64,000 bases of DNA from CBDAPX01 sp965198725 (GTDB lineage Bacteria; Pseudomonadota; Alphaproteobacteria; Rhodobacterales; Rhodobacteraceae). The position numbers and the translations under genes were made by a program. Positions 17,083-24,847 of the stretch are shown in pieces. Numbering within the stretch: the first letter of the stretch is position 1; each line of letters begins with the position of its first letter. The stretch is from contig CBDAPX010000001.1 in the NCBI GenBank assembly GCA_965198725.1, positions 744,001 to 808,000 of the forward strand. Reading direction: 5' to 3'. The notes beneath the pieces are model-generated. The model did no database searches. It saw only the letters and a list, made by a program, of their open reading frames with translations, and had not been told where the DNA came from.

Positions 17083-17897
17083 CACGGCTGAGCTGGTTCA
17101 ATGTGATGTCGCTGACGCTGGGATTTGCGTTCCTCTACATCCCGATGCTGATCCTTGTGATTTACAGTTTCAACGAAAGCCGTCTGGTCACGGTCTGGGC
17201 CGGATTCTCGACCAAGTGGTATGGTGAGCTTTTCCAGAACGAGGCCTATCTGAACGCCGCTTGGGTCACGATCAAGGTGGCCGTTTTCTCGTCCACCATT
17301 GCGACCGTGTTGGGGACGATGGGGGCCTATGTCCTCGTGCGCGGCGGCCGCTTTGCCGGGCGGACCCTGTTTTCGGGTATGATCTATGCGCCGCTGGTAA
17401 TGCCAGAGGTGATCACCGGTCTGTCGCTGTTGTTGCTGTTTATCGGCATCGGTCTGGACCGTGGTGTGCTGACGATTGTTCTGGCGCATACGACGTTTTC
17501 GATGTGCTATGTTTCTGTCGTGGTGTCGTCGCGTTTGGTCAGTTTCGACCGATCACTTGAAGAGGCCGCGCTGGACCTTGGCGCGACCCCTTTCCAGACC
17601 TTCCGATTGGTGACCCTGTCCATTATCGCGCCCGCCGTGATTTCCGGTTGGCTTTTGGCGTTCACGCTGTCGCTGGACGATTTGGTGATCGCGTCCTTTA
17701 CCTCTGGCCCGTCGGCAACAACCCTGCCGATCCGAATATTCTCGGCTGTACGGCTGGGTGTGACACCAGAGATCAATGCGCTGTCGACCATCATGATTGC
17801 CTTGGTCACGGTCGGTGTCATCAGCGCCTCGTTGATTTCCAAACGCGCAGCGGTGAAGCAACAACAGGAAGAACAAGCCGCCGCGCGCACCACATGA
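17079..17897 (+). CDS. potI: Putrescine-type ABC transporter permease (PotI-like)
   Basis: 272 residues, standard length. The first helix ends in YIPMLILVIYSFNESRL, typical of PotC/PotI. The EAA loop is SLEEAALDLGATPFQTF and the LDDLVIASFTSGP segment matches the family. It pairs with PotH to form the membrane channel. ATGA overlaps on both sides show tight coupling within the operon. Confidence 0.92.
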   Translation: MTRLSWFNVMSLTLGFAFLYIPMLILVIYSFNESRLVTVWAGFSTKWYGELFQNEAYLNAAWVTIKVAVFSSTIATVLGTMGAYVLVRGGRFAGRTLFSGMIYAPLVMPEVITGLSLLLLFIGIGLDRGVLTIVLAHTTFSMCYVSVVVSSRLVSFDRSLEEAALDLGATPFQTFRLVTLSIIAPAVISGWLLAFTLSLDDLVIASFTSGPSATTLPIRIFSAVRLGVTPEINALSTIMIALVTVGVISASLISKRAAVKQQQEEQAAARTT

Positions 17898-19222
17898 AGC
17901 GGATCTTTTCTGAACATGTTTATGGGCCCGGTCCTCGGGATACCTGTTGGTGGGATGAAACGATTGCCGCGCCCGAATGGGATGTCCAAACAGGTGATAC
18001 ACGCTGTGACGTGGCAATCATCGGCGGTGGGTTCACTGGTATGTCTGCTGCTCTGCATCTGGCAGAGCAGGGGACGGATGTCGTCGTCCTGGAGGCCGAA
18101 GCACCCGGTTGGGGCGCGTCGGGGCGCAACGGTGGTTTTTGCTGTATCGGCGGCAGCAAAATCTCGGATGCCGCATTGGTGCGCCAACATGGGGCGCGGG
18201 CGGCCCAAGCTTATCGGCAGGCCGAAATCGCTGCGGTTGACGTGGCCGAGGGTTTGATCGATCGGTTGGGTCTGGACGTGGACCGTCATTCGGATGGCGA
18301 AACGCAATTGGCCCACACCCCGGGGGCGGTGGCCGGTCTGAAAGAAGAGGCCGACGCCTTTGCCGCGCTGCACAGCGCATCCCCGATCCTGATCGACAAG
18401 GCGGATCTTGCCGCGCATGGGCTGAACGCCGGGTTTCATGGGGCGCTGACCCTTCCGGTTGGTTTTGCGCTGAACCCGCGAAAGTACCTCTTTGGGCTCG
18501 CACGCACGGCTGCCAGTGCCGGTGCCCAGCTGCGACAGAACAGTCCGGCCAGGAAGATTACCAAAACCGGGGGCGGTCATACCATTGTGTTGCCGCAAGG
18601 GCGGGTGATCGCCGACGCCGTCGTCATTGCGACCAACGGGTATTCCAGCGAAGACATGCCCGGCTGGATGGCGGGCCGGTATATGCCGACGCAGTCGAAC
18701 GTTCTGGTGACGCGGCCTTTATCGGACGCGGACTTGAGTGCGCAGGGCTGGACCTCTGCCCAGATGGCGTTCGATACACGCAACCTTCTGCATTATTTTC
18801 GCCTGATGCCGGACGGGCGGTTTCTGTTCGGCAGGCGCGGCGGCTTGGGCGGTGGGGCGTCCGCCCAAAGACAGGCGCGCGCCGCGACACGTCGGGATTT
18901 CGAAACGATGTTCCCGGCATGGCGCCATGTGGAAAGTGCCCATTCCTGGTCTGGTCTTGTGTGCCTGGCGCGCAACCGGACCCCATTTGTTGGGGCGGTC
19001 CCAGGCCACTCAGGGATGTTTGCGGGCTTTGCCTATCACGGAAACGGCGTGGCGATGGGCACCTATGCTGGGCAGCTTTTGGCGGGCTTGGTCACCGGCG
19101 ACGCCGCGGCGATCTCGCAAGTCATGGGCAAAACCCCGGCGCGGTTTCCGCTGGGCCGGGCCAGGCGCGCTTTGATGCCCGGCGTTTATGCCGGCCTCGC
19201 GCTTAAAGATCGGTTTGCTTAG
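17894..19222 (+). CDS. FAD-dependent amine oxidoreductase (gamma-glutamylputrescine-oxidase-like)
   Basis: 442 residues of the DAO family. The FAD-binding GxGxxG is in CDVAIIGGGFTGMSAALHL, followed by the acidic end of strand 2 (VVVLEAE) and the GWGASGRNGGF motif seen in PuuB and related amine oxidases. The C-terminal part has FAGFAYHGNGVAMGTYAG, the second FAD contact. Overlap with potI by ATGA places it in the polyamine import operon, so it probably oxidises an imported amine or its glutamylated form in the cytosol. No PuuA-like ligase is seen nearby, so the exact substrate is open. It overlaps the convergent next gene by 20 bp. Confidence 0.87.
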   Translation: MKRIFSEHVYGPGPRDTCWWDETIAAPEWDVQTGDTRCDVAIIGGGFTGMSAALHLAEQGTDVVVLEAEAPGWGASGRNGGFCCIGGSKISDAALVRQHGARAAQAYRQAEIAAVDVAEGLIDRLGLDVDRHSDGETQLAHTPGAVAGLKEEADAFAALHSASPILIDKADLAAHGLNAGFHGALTLPVGFALNPRKYLFGLARTAASAGAQLRQNSPARKITKTGGGHTIVLPQGRVIADAVVIATNGYSSEDMPGWMAGRYMPTQSNVLVTRPLSDADLSAQGWTSAQMAFDTRNLLHYFRLMPDGRFLFGRRGGLGGGASAQRQARAATRRDFETMFPAWRHVESAHSWSGLVCLARNRTPFVGAVPGHSGMFAGFAYHGNGVAMGTYAGQLLAGLVTGDAAAISQVMGKTPARFPLGRARRALMPGVYAGLALKDRFA

Positions 19223-20078
19223 CAAGGGCCGCGCATTCCACATCGAATGCACGCGCGTAATCCGCGTCCCCTTGTGCCACACGCCACGCGAAATATGCGG
19301 TGTTACGCCAACGGAACCAGGGCTCTAGCCGGCGGAACCTCATCACCACATCCTGATTTGGGTAGGCGGCAAGAAAGTTGCCCCGCGCCGTGGCCGTCAA
19401 AGGTTGGTTTCCATAAAGCCCTTGCATTCCAGGAGACAAAAATTGTGCTAGATCTTCGGCAGGATCACCAAGTGCAGGACATTGCCAGTCAATCAAACAC
19501 AAACCGTTTTCGGTCACCACAATATTTCCTGGAACTGGGTCGGCGTGTATCAGGGTCAGGACGTCGGTTGGCGCTATATGCGTGCTGGGCCAAAGCAACT
19601 GTAATTGGCCTCGGCGCTGTTTGTCGCACTGGATCAAAATCTGTTTCGTTTGTTCGGCCAAGGCTTGGCTACCATTGGCTGCTCGTCGGAGTTGGGGCCA
19701 AGTCTTTTCTTTATGTACGGTGTACAAAACACCAGCGACTCTCTCTGGTTCATCGCGCCATAATTGACCGGGAACATGTCGATAGATTATCCAGCGGCCA
19801 GATGCGGTACCGCCAGTTGCAAGAAGCTGAGGTGTGATGCCTGATCCCAACAACCGATTAAGTGCTGCCTCTTCATCATCGGCATCGTTTGGAAACAACG
19901 GGTTTAAGTCCGGTTTGCTGTACAATTTCAGCACCACGTCCCACTTGCCTGTTGTGTCGACAATACGCCATAGTCTGTTCGTCCTTCCACCCGTCAGTCC
20001 TTGGAACCGGAATTCGCCGTTCATAATGTACAGACGCGAGATATCGGCGATGACATCAGCGGGTGGTAGGTCAGACAT
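19203..20078 (-). CDS. Aminoglycoside-phosphotransferase-fold (APH/choline kinase-like) protein
   Basis: 291 residues. Kinase-like features are the VVLKLYSKP lysine strand, the catalytic loop LTLIHADPVPGNIVV (HxDxxxxN), and the metal Asp in LCLIDWQCPALGDPAEDLAQF. It likely phosphorylates a small molecule; the substrate is unknown. I start it at 20078 because this ATG overlaps by eight bases the stop of a same-strand open frame just upstream; the frame itself extends to 20150. Base composition is somewhat more AT-rich than the flanks, as is the next gene. Confidence 0.78.
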   Translation of the reverse strand: MSDLPPADVIADISRLYIMNGEFRFQGLTGGRTNRLWRIVDTTGKWDVVLKLYSKPDLNPLFPNDADDEEAALNRLLGSGITPQLLATGGTASGRWIIYRHVPGQLWRDEPERVAGVLYTVHKEKTWPQLRRAANGSQALAEQTKQILIQCDKQRRGQLQLLWPSTHIAPTDVLTLIHADPVPGNIVVTENGLCLIDWQCPALGDPAEDLAQFLSPGMQGLYGNQPLTATARGNFLAAYPNQDVVMRFRRLEPWFRWRNTAYFAWRVAQGDADYARAFDVECAALAKQTDL

Positions 20079-20223
20079 CGGATTGTTCACTGTTTTCGAC
20101 CAGACTGTACATAACATCCAAATCTTCACGGCTGAAATCGGCGCCGCCAAGAATATCTAGAACCGGCAGAACAGTGCCGCCAAAGATCTCACGCCAATTG
20201 CGAGTTACAAGCTGAGCGACCTG
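20071..20223 (-). pseudogene. Headless gene fragment upstream of the phosphotransferase
   Basis: A reverse frame is open from 20223 to a TGA at 20071 and encodes about 50 residues with protein-like character, including the segments RNWREIFGGTVLPVLD, GADFSREDLDVMYSLVEN and SEQSDV. It has no ATG, GTG or TTG start and an in-frame stop lies directly upstream, so it looks like the 3' end of a gene whose 5' part is missing. The tail is faintly reminiscent of the C-terminus of BlaI/CopY-type repressors; that is only an impression. Its stop overlaps the phosphotransferase start, as in an operon. Confidence 0.45.
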
Positions 20224-20255
20224 TTACCGCCGAAAGTGTCCTCGATTTCGATGCA

Positions 20256-20273
20256 AAGACAATCGATTGTCTT
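20256..20273. promoter_or_regulatory. 18-bp perfect palindrome, operator candidate
   Basis: AAGACAATCGATTGTCTT reads identically on both strands. It lies in the 141-bp gap between the epimerase gene and the gene fragment, upstream of the fragment and the phosphotransferase. A palindrome this long without loop is typical of a dimeric repressor site. The binding protein is unknown. Confidence 0.4.
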
Positions 20274-20364
20274 GAAAACGAAAAGTTGTCAAGAGCAACT
20301 GTTTCTCTTTGTACGCGTTGATCAAACGGTCAAATGTTTCGGTTTTTAATGGGTGGAAAACGGA

Positions 20365-21291
20365 TCACGTGACAACGCTTAAACGAGATCTTGTGCTCGA
20401 AAGCTTCAGAAGACTTCCCTCAATATGTTCGCGCTGAAGGCCGAGAACACTTTGCCAGCTGTGCCGCGGAGCAAAGCCGAGTCGGTCACGGGCTTTTCCC
20501 GAACTGATCAGTGCGGAAAACGGGGCAAGGTGTTCGCTGAACTCTGCCTGTGGAAAATGCTCTGTAATGAGGTCTCTCGTGCTTTGTTGCATTAGCGTAT
20601 CATCCGCGGCGATGTTGAAAGTCTCTGCGCCGGATAATTCGGATTTTAGACTTAATTCCACCGCAGCAGCCAGGTCACGGACGTCCACATATCCCCAAAG
20701 GTTGAATTTTCGTGCGCTGGTATCGTGCCAGAATCTCGAAACAACCTGATAGCTGACGTTTGTCCCTCCCTCGGGGAAAAAGATGCTCGGCACGCGAAGA
20801 CCGATGACCTGAAGTCCATACATACGAGCCATAGACTGCGCCATGTCTTCGCAAAGGGACTTGGTCAGCGCATATCCGTTTTGTGGATTTCGCGGCGAGT
20901 CCTCGGTTAATGGGAAACGCTTGGGTGATACCGCGGCAAAAGGTACCCCATATACCGATTGCGATGAAATCCAGACGACCTTACCGATGCCCAGAGCATG
21001 TGCTGCGTTCAGAACATTAAACATGGACAAAGCATTGTTTTCAAATCGATCTGCGGCGTCCCAATGGCCTTTGTCATGTTCCGAATTGCCGGCAAAGTGC
21101 ACAATTGCCTCAATGTCGTCAAAGGCGCAATAAGCGGCTTCGTAATCAGTCAAGTCGGCAGGTCGAAAGGTGTGGTTTGCCGATTTGGGCGCCCGTTTGT
21201 CAACGTTGATGCAATGATGCCCAATCGCAGACAGGTATTGCAATGCAACATACCCCGCCTTGCCGCTACCACCTGTCACCGCGATTCGCAT
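20365..21291 (-). CDS. NAD-dependent epimerase/dehydratase (extended SDR)
   Basis: 308 residues. The N-terminal nucleotide-binding motif is RIAVTGGSGKAGYVALQYL. Next come the VHFAGNSEH segment, the WISSQSVYG strand with the catalytic Ser/Thr, and the active-site YALTK (YxxxK). A YVDVRDLAAAVELSL segment is typical of sugar-nucleotide epimerases. It acts on a nucleotide-activated sugar or similar alcohol, but the substrate is unknown. The ATG at 21291 has only a weak ribosome site (GGAACC). It has no clear operon partner; the phosphotransferase lies downstream in the same direction. Confidence 0.85.
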   Translation of the reverse strand: MRIAVTGGSGKAGYVALQYLSAIGHHCINVDKRAPKSANHTFRPADLTDYEAAYCAFDDIEAIVHFAGNSEHDKGHWDAADRFENNALSMFNVLNAAHALGIGKVVWISSQSVYGVPFAAVSPKRFPLTEDSPRNPQNGYALTKSLCEDMAQSMARMYGLQVIGLRVPSIFFPEGGTNVSYQVVSRFWHDTSARKFNLWGYVDVRDLAAAVELSLKSELSGAETFNIAADDTLMQQSTRDLITEHFPQAEFSEHLAPFSALISSGKARDRLGFAPRHSWQSVLGLQREHIEGSLLKLSSTRSRLSVVT

Positions 21292-21463
21292 GAATTAGGT
21301 TCCACGCCCTATTTATGGATGCGGTACTGCCGTTCACATGTTCACGACATGCTGTCAATCGCGATTGCGCTCACACAACCTGAAATTATCCATTTAAGTC
21401 ACTGCTTGGTTTCTTTCCAAAGCGAATTGAAAAACGCGCGTCAGGATTCACGGTTTCTGCGTG
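21292..21463. other. Intergenic region upstream of the epimerase
   Basis: 172 bp between the cyclase stop and the epimerase start, both leftward. I found no gene, terminator hairpin with T-run, or strong promoter consensus. Confidence 0.4.
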
Positions 21464-23017
21464 TCAGTGTTTCACGGCAACCGCATCGATCAATGCCGAT
21501 ACGTTATGCAGTTTGAGGGCCCCCAAATAAAGGCCGGGCGTTTCATCTGGCAAAAGGTCCTTGGTTGCCACGATCGGGTTATTTGTCACTTTCCCAAAAT
21601 CGCCTAGCCGCGCCGCGATATTTGCCGGTTGGCCAATCACGGTGAAATCCAGCCGCTCGCGCGAGCCGACATTGCCGTAGGTCACCTGGCCGAACGCGAG
21701 CCCAATGGCGCATTGGCATTGCGCCCCGGTTGCATTGGGCGCGGCCTCGTTTTCTAGGTGCCGTACAATATGGATCGCCGCCTGCACCGCGTTTTGGCAT
21801 GCGGCCGCCGCATCATCGTCGGCTGGAAAGACAGCCAACACAGCATCGCCGATGAATTTCAGGACTTCGCCGCCATGGGATTCAACAAGGTTGCTGACGG
21901 TTTCGAAAAAGCTGTTGAGCAGGTCGATATAAGCCGCGCGGCCCAATTCCTGTTCGAGCCGCGTTGATCCGCGCATATCACAGAACATGATGGCCGCGTC
22001 AATCTCGTCGCCATCGCCGCGTCGGATGTCACCGCCCAACACGCGTGTTCCGGTGCGTTTGCCGACATAGGTTTCCAGCATCGATTGCGCGTTGTCTTTG
22101 AGGGTGAAAACCTCGAACAGCCGCGAAATGATCGAGCTGCATTCAAACACCAGGCCCAGGTTTGCGGTGGTAAAGCCTGCGGGATGATCGCAGGTCAGGG
22201 TCAGGACGTTCTTGCGCCCGTCTGAAAACGGCAACGGCATTGCAACGTAATCAGTGGCCCATTTGGAACGCAGGTCCGTCAGGATGGGATACTCATCCGG
22301 AACAACGGGCGCATTCACCAAGCGATGGCGCACGCCACCCAAGCCGTTGGATACATGTCGCAGCGGGCTGTTGGCAAAAGCCGGGTGGTCATGGATTTCA
22401 TAAGATGGGGCATAGGTGCTTACCTCGCCGGTCGACTTATCCCAGACATAGTTCTTGCCGGCGATCAGCGGGTGCAGCGACCAGATCATGATGCTCATGC
22501 GCGAAATGGATATGCCTTGTTCGATCAACTGATTGGCCAATTGAGCCACCAGCAGCTCAGGTTGATCTATCGCTGGGGCATCTCGCAACAGCCAGTCAAT
22601 CAGCGGACCCGACAAACTGGGGTCCGGTGCGCCGCCGAGCTCTTCGTCCTCGGTGTCCAGCCGCGTCACCGCGGCAGGCATGAAGCCCACGTAACCATGC
22701 AAGCCTTCGCTTTCAGGCAAGGGCGCATCATAGCACCACAACGCGTTCGGAATGACTTTGTCGCCGACCTTGATATCCCTGTAAGACGCGGTGCCTTTGA
22801 ACGGGCAAAAGGTTTGCAGGTCGGACACCTCGACGATTTCCGCCTGGATGTCGTCCATTGGAAAATAGATGGTTGGGGCCAGGCGGGTTTCATACATCAC
22901 CTTGGCCCGCGTCGTTGAGGCAACGATCGTGTCGTGGTGATAGGCTGTTACCCGACCGTCGAGCATCCGAAGCTCGATACGATAAGTATCGTTCAAATCG
23001 CCTGTCTGAATATTCAT
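21464..23017 (-). CDS. DUF427 - class-III nucleotidyl cyclase fusion protein
   Basis: 517 residues, no signal peptide or membrane helix. Residues about 15-115 look like a DUF427 domain: IYFPMDDIQAEIVE, CPFKGTASYRDIKV, then ALWCYDAPLPESEGLHGYVGF. The middle (about 130-320) is unassigned, possibly a sensory region. The C-terminal catalytic domain (about 335-470) has AAIMFCDMRGSTRLEQ with a metal Asp, GGEVLKFIGDAVLAVFP with the second Asp, and the LDFTVIGQPANIAARL purine-binding stretch, so it probably makes cAMP. GGGGA five bases before the ATG at 23017 fixes the start. It lies 118 bp downstream of a membrane-anchored winged-helix gene in the same direction. Confidence 0.85.
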   Translation of the reverse strand: MNIQTGDLNDTYRIELRMLDGRVTAYHHDTIVASTTRAKVMYETRLAPTIYFPMDDIQAEIVEVSDLQTFCPFKGTASYRDIKVGDKVIPNALWCYDAPLPESEGLHGYVGFMPAAVTRLDTEDEELGGAPDPSLSGPLIDWLLRDAPAIDQPELLVAQLANQLIEQGISISRMSIMIWSLHPLIAGKNYVWDKSTGEVSTYAPSYEIHDHPAFANSPLRHVSNGLGGVRHRLVNAPVVPDEYPILTDLRSKWATDYVAMPLPFSDGRKNVLTLTCDHPAGFTTANLGLVFECSSIISRLFEVFTLKDNAQSMLETYVGKRTGTRVLGGDIRRGDGDEIDAAIMFCDMRGSTRLEQELGRAAYIDLLNSFFETVSNLVESHGGEVLKFIGDAVLAVFPADDDAAAACQNAVQAAIHIVRHLENEAAPNATGAQCQCAIGLAFGQVTYGNVGSRERLDFTVIGQPANIAARLGDFGKVTNNPIVATKDLLPDETPGLYLGALKLHNVSALIDAVAVKH

Positions 23018-23135
23018 CACTGTCCCCAGGGGCGCCCTGTGCGCATCCTATTATGTGGCAACAAATTCCAACAATCCAAGTCGGCGCAGGTCAGGCTGTT
23101 GCCAAAGCTGGCAGGAGCCCGGGATCATGGGGGTG

Positions 23136-23840
23136 TCAGATCATCTTGATCACGTCTTTTTCAATGGCCAGCATGTACCCGCGCCGAGAGATATTTTTGA
23201 CCAATAATTCGCTGACAATCTGATTGCCCAAGGTATCGCGCAAACGTTTGATGCGGGTGGCGCCAGCGGCTTCTTCGCAATCCGCAGCGGATTTTCCGGA
23301 TATCATGGCCTCTAGCTCAATACCCGACAGCACTTCATCATCCATCCGTGCCTCTGCCAGAACCGACAACGTCTCCATCGCGGCGGCGGTCAGTTTGAAA
23401 TCGAGGTTGTTGAGGTAAACGGTGTTTTCCTCACGGCTGATCAAAAGCGAGTTGACCTGAATGCCGACCCGCTCAATCTGGGCAATTCGGCGGTTCAAAA
23501 CGATCAGCATCACAAGGAAAACGAGGGCGGCGATCAAAAGACCGGTGGCGAAGATCACAAGAACGAAAATCGCCACGCGGTAACTGGCCAGAACGTCGGA
23601 AAATGCAGTGCCGGATTGGGCGAGAATTTCCAGCAACTTTATCTCGGCCTGCGCCGTCAAATCGTCGTTTTCGATAAAGAGCTGTTCAACCCGCGCGTTG
23701 AAGGCATTCGCGTCCGGCAAGGTCAGGAACAAGAGGATCGCGGTCGCGGCGAGGATCGCAACAATCGCCGCAATCCCGATCCAAACCAGTCGCGCGCCGG
23801 TTTGGCGGGCCTCAGTAACGGAGGAAATAGGCGCCTGCAT
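23136..23840 (-). CDS. Membrane-anchored winged-helix protein (OmpR-type DNA-binding domain)
   Basis: 234 residues. Two hydrophobic helices (about 18-40 and 87-113) bracket a short periplasmic loop of about 45 residues. The C-terminal cytosolic part (about 140-230) resembles an OmpR/ToxR winged helix: DFKLTAAAMETLSVLAEA, then TRIKRLRDTLGNQIV, ending SRRGYMLAI with the wing Arg-Gly-Tyr. Topology is the reverse of ToxR, with the membrane part first. The start at 23840 follows GGGAGGAAAGCCA. It overlaps the preceding small secreted-protein gene by 29 bp and is followed by the DUF427-cyclase. It probably senses an envelope signal and binds DNA while tethered (inference). Confidence 0.75.
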   Translation of the reverse strand: MQAPISSVTEARQTGARLVWIGIAAIVAILAATAILLFLTLPDANAFNARVEQLFIENDDLTAQAEIKLLEILAQSGTAFSDVLASYRVAIFVLVIFATGLLIAALVFLVMLIVLNRRIAQIERVGIQVNSLLISREENTVYLNNLDFKLTAAAMETLSVLAEARMDDEVLSGIELEAMISGKSAADCEEAAGATRIKRLRDTLGNQIVSELLVKNISRRGYMLAIEKDVIKMI

Positions 23841-24099
23841 TGGCTTTCCTCCCGTCCAGTCCTTCTGCTCCAAACACCCCGACAACGTTCAACAAGGTCC
23901 AGCCGTTGCGAGACAGGCGCTGTTTTAACTGCGCCGTGGCTTCGGATTTGGAACAGGTGCCGCTGATCTCGGCGACGCCATAGTGCAGGCGCAAGGGGTC
24001 ATTCTGCTTGGCCTTGTAATCCGCGTAACACGCGGCAGACGCGTGTGAACCGACGGTTAAGGCGATCGCCAACAGGCATATGAATAAGGTGGTTTTCAT
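23812..24099 (-). CDS. Small secreted protein of unknown function
   Basis: 95 residues with a signal peptide (MKTTLFICLLAIALTVG, cleavage near ASAACY). The mature part of about 73 residues has two cysteines about 26 apart, which could form a disulfide, and the segments LHYGVAEISGTCSKSEA and RNGWTLLNVVGVFG. I do not recognise a family. Its 3' end overlaps the start of the membrane winged-helix gene by 29 bp, so the two are coexpressed; it could be an exported partner of that sensor's periplasmic loop (inference). Confidence 0.7.
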   Translation of the reverse strand: MKTTLFICLLAIALTVGSHASAACYADYKAKQNDPLRLHYGVAEISGTCSKSEATAQLKQRLSRNGWTLLNVVGVFGAEGLDGRKANAGAYFLRY

Positions 24100-24273
24100 G
24101 ACCGCAGATTGCGACGTGAGTCATTGAAATTCAATAACAACAGGCGGTTCCGTGCTTTGTTATCCCATAACAGAGCGCGGATATTGCCTGTCTTTGGGGT
24201 GTGGCAGCAAGTGGGTGGCATATCCCGCCCCGGTTGGAGCGGTTTGTTCCCCAAGGCTTGAAAGGAGTCCGTT
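24100..24273. promoter_or_regulatory. Divergent promoter region with two inverted repeats
   Basis: 174 bp between divergent start codons. A perfect repeat ATTGAA-A-TTCAAT lies at 24123-24135 and a second, TGTTAT-CCC-ATAACA, at 24158-24172. Both are good candidates for dimeric regulator sites. The AAGGAG ribosome site of the rightward His-rich gene lies near 24264. The half-site TGTTA/TAACA also occurs before the second cyclase gene. Confidence 0.45.
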
Positions 24274-24759
24274 ATGCACCGCAAGTTCATTGCTCTTATA
24301 GTTACCACCGCAACCCTTGTTTCGGTTGCTGCCGCCCCAGCGCGCGCAAATGGCGAAGACTTTGCCAAAGCGATTATTGGCATCGCCGCACTGGCGGCCA
24401 TCGCGAACGCGATCGATGACCATAACGATGACAAGCCCAAAGGGCATGTCGTGCATCGCCGGGCGCCGCATCCGCACCACGTTTATCGGAACGGTCCTAA
24501 AACGGTGCATAAGCATTACCATTATCGCAATGGACCACATAAAGCGCACAAGCATCCGCATAAGCGCCACGCCCATCCCCATGCAGGCCATCGCCCCCGC
24601 GCGCACCAGCATCATGGTCGTCACAGCGCCCATCGGCATCACAACCTGCAGCCGCGCCCGCTGCCCCATGATGTGCACCGCCACGCCCACATCCGCCATC
24701 GCGGCGGTTACAGCGAATGGTCGGGTTACAACGAACGCCGGAACGGAGAAGACCGGTAA
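24274..24759 (+). CDS. Secreted histidine-rich protein
   Basis: 161 residues. It has a signal peptide (MHRKFIALIVTTATLVS, cleavage near ARANG), a short Ala/Ile-rich segment (about 27-48), and then roughly 100 residues dominated by His, Pro, Arg and Lys, with many HPH, HHH-like and HKH clusters. Composition suggests binding of divalent metals (Ni, Cu, Zn) in the periplasm, or polyanion binding; no known domain is seen. A clear AAGGAG precedes the ATG and a strong terminator follows. A 207-codon reverse frame across it is a compositional shadow. Confidence 0.75.
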   Translation: MHRKFIALIVTTATLVSVAAAPARANGEDFAKAIIGIAALAAIANAIDDHNDDKPKGHVVHRRAPHPHHVYRNGPKTVHKHYHYRNGPHKAHKHPHKRHAHPHAGHRPRAHQHHGRHSAHRHHNLQPRPLPHDVHRHAHIRHRGGYSEWSGYNERRNGEDR

Positions 24760-24785
24760 GGTGGCACCAAGACCATCTCGCACCT

Positions 24786-24811
24786 AGACAGGCTTCGGCC
24801 TGTCTTTTTTT
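24786..24811 (+). terminator. Rho-independent terminator after the His-rich gene
   Basis: An 8-bp perfect stem (24786-24793 with 24798-24805) is capped by a TTCG tetraloop and followed by a run of T residues to 24811. It separates the His-rich gene from rnhB. Confidence 0.9.
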
Positions 24812-24847
24812 GTTGCTGTTGGCGCAATTTCGCGTTTCTTCGGTTCC

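Noticed and set aside
17507..18598. Reverse frame of 363 codons over potI and the amine oxidase
   Set aside because: Spans two well-supported forward genes and has shadow composition.
23058..23103. Distant inverted repeat GGCAACA / TGTTGCC upstream of the DUF427-cyclase
   Set aside because: Arms are separated by 32 bases and only seven long, which is expected by chance.
24160..24783. 207-codon reverse frame over the His-rich gene
   Set aside because: Its Met/Ala/Gly-repetitive sequence is the complement of His codons (CAT/CAC read as ATG/GTG). The forward gene has a signal peptide, ribosome site and terminator.
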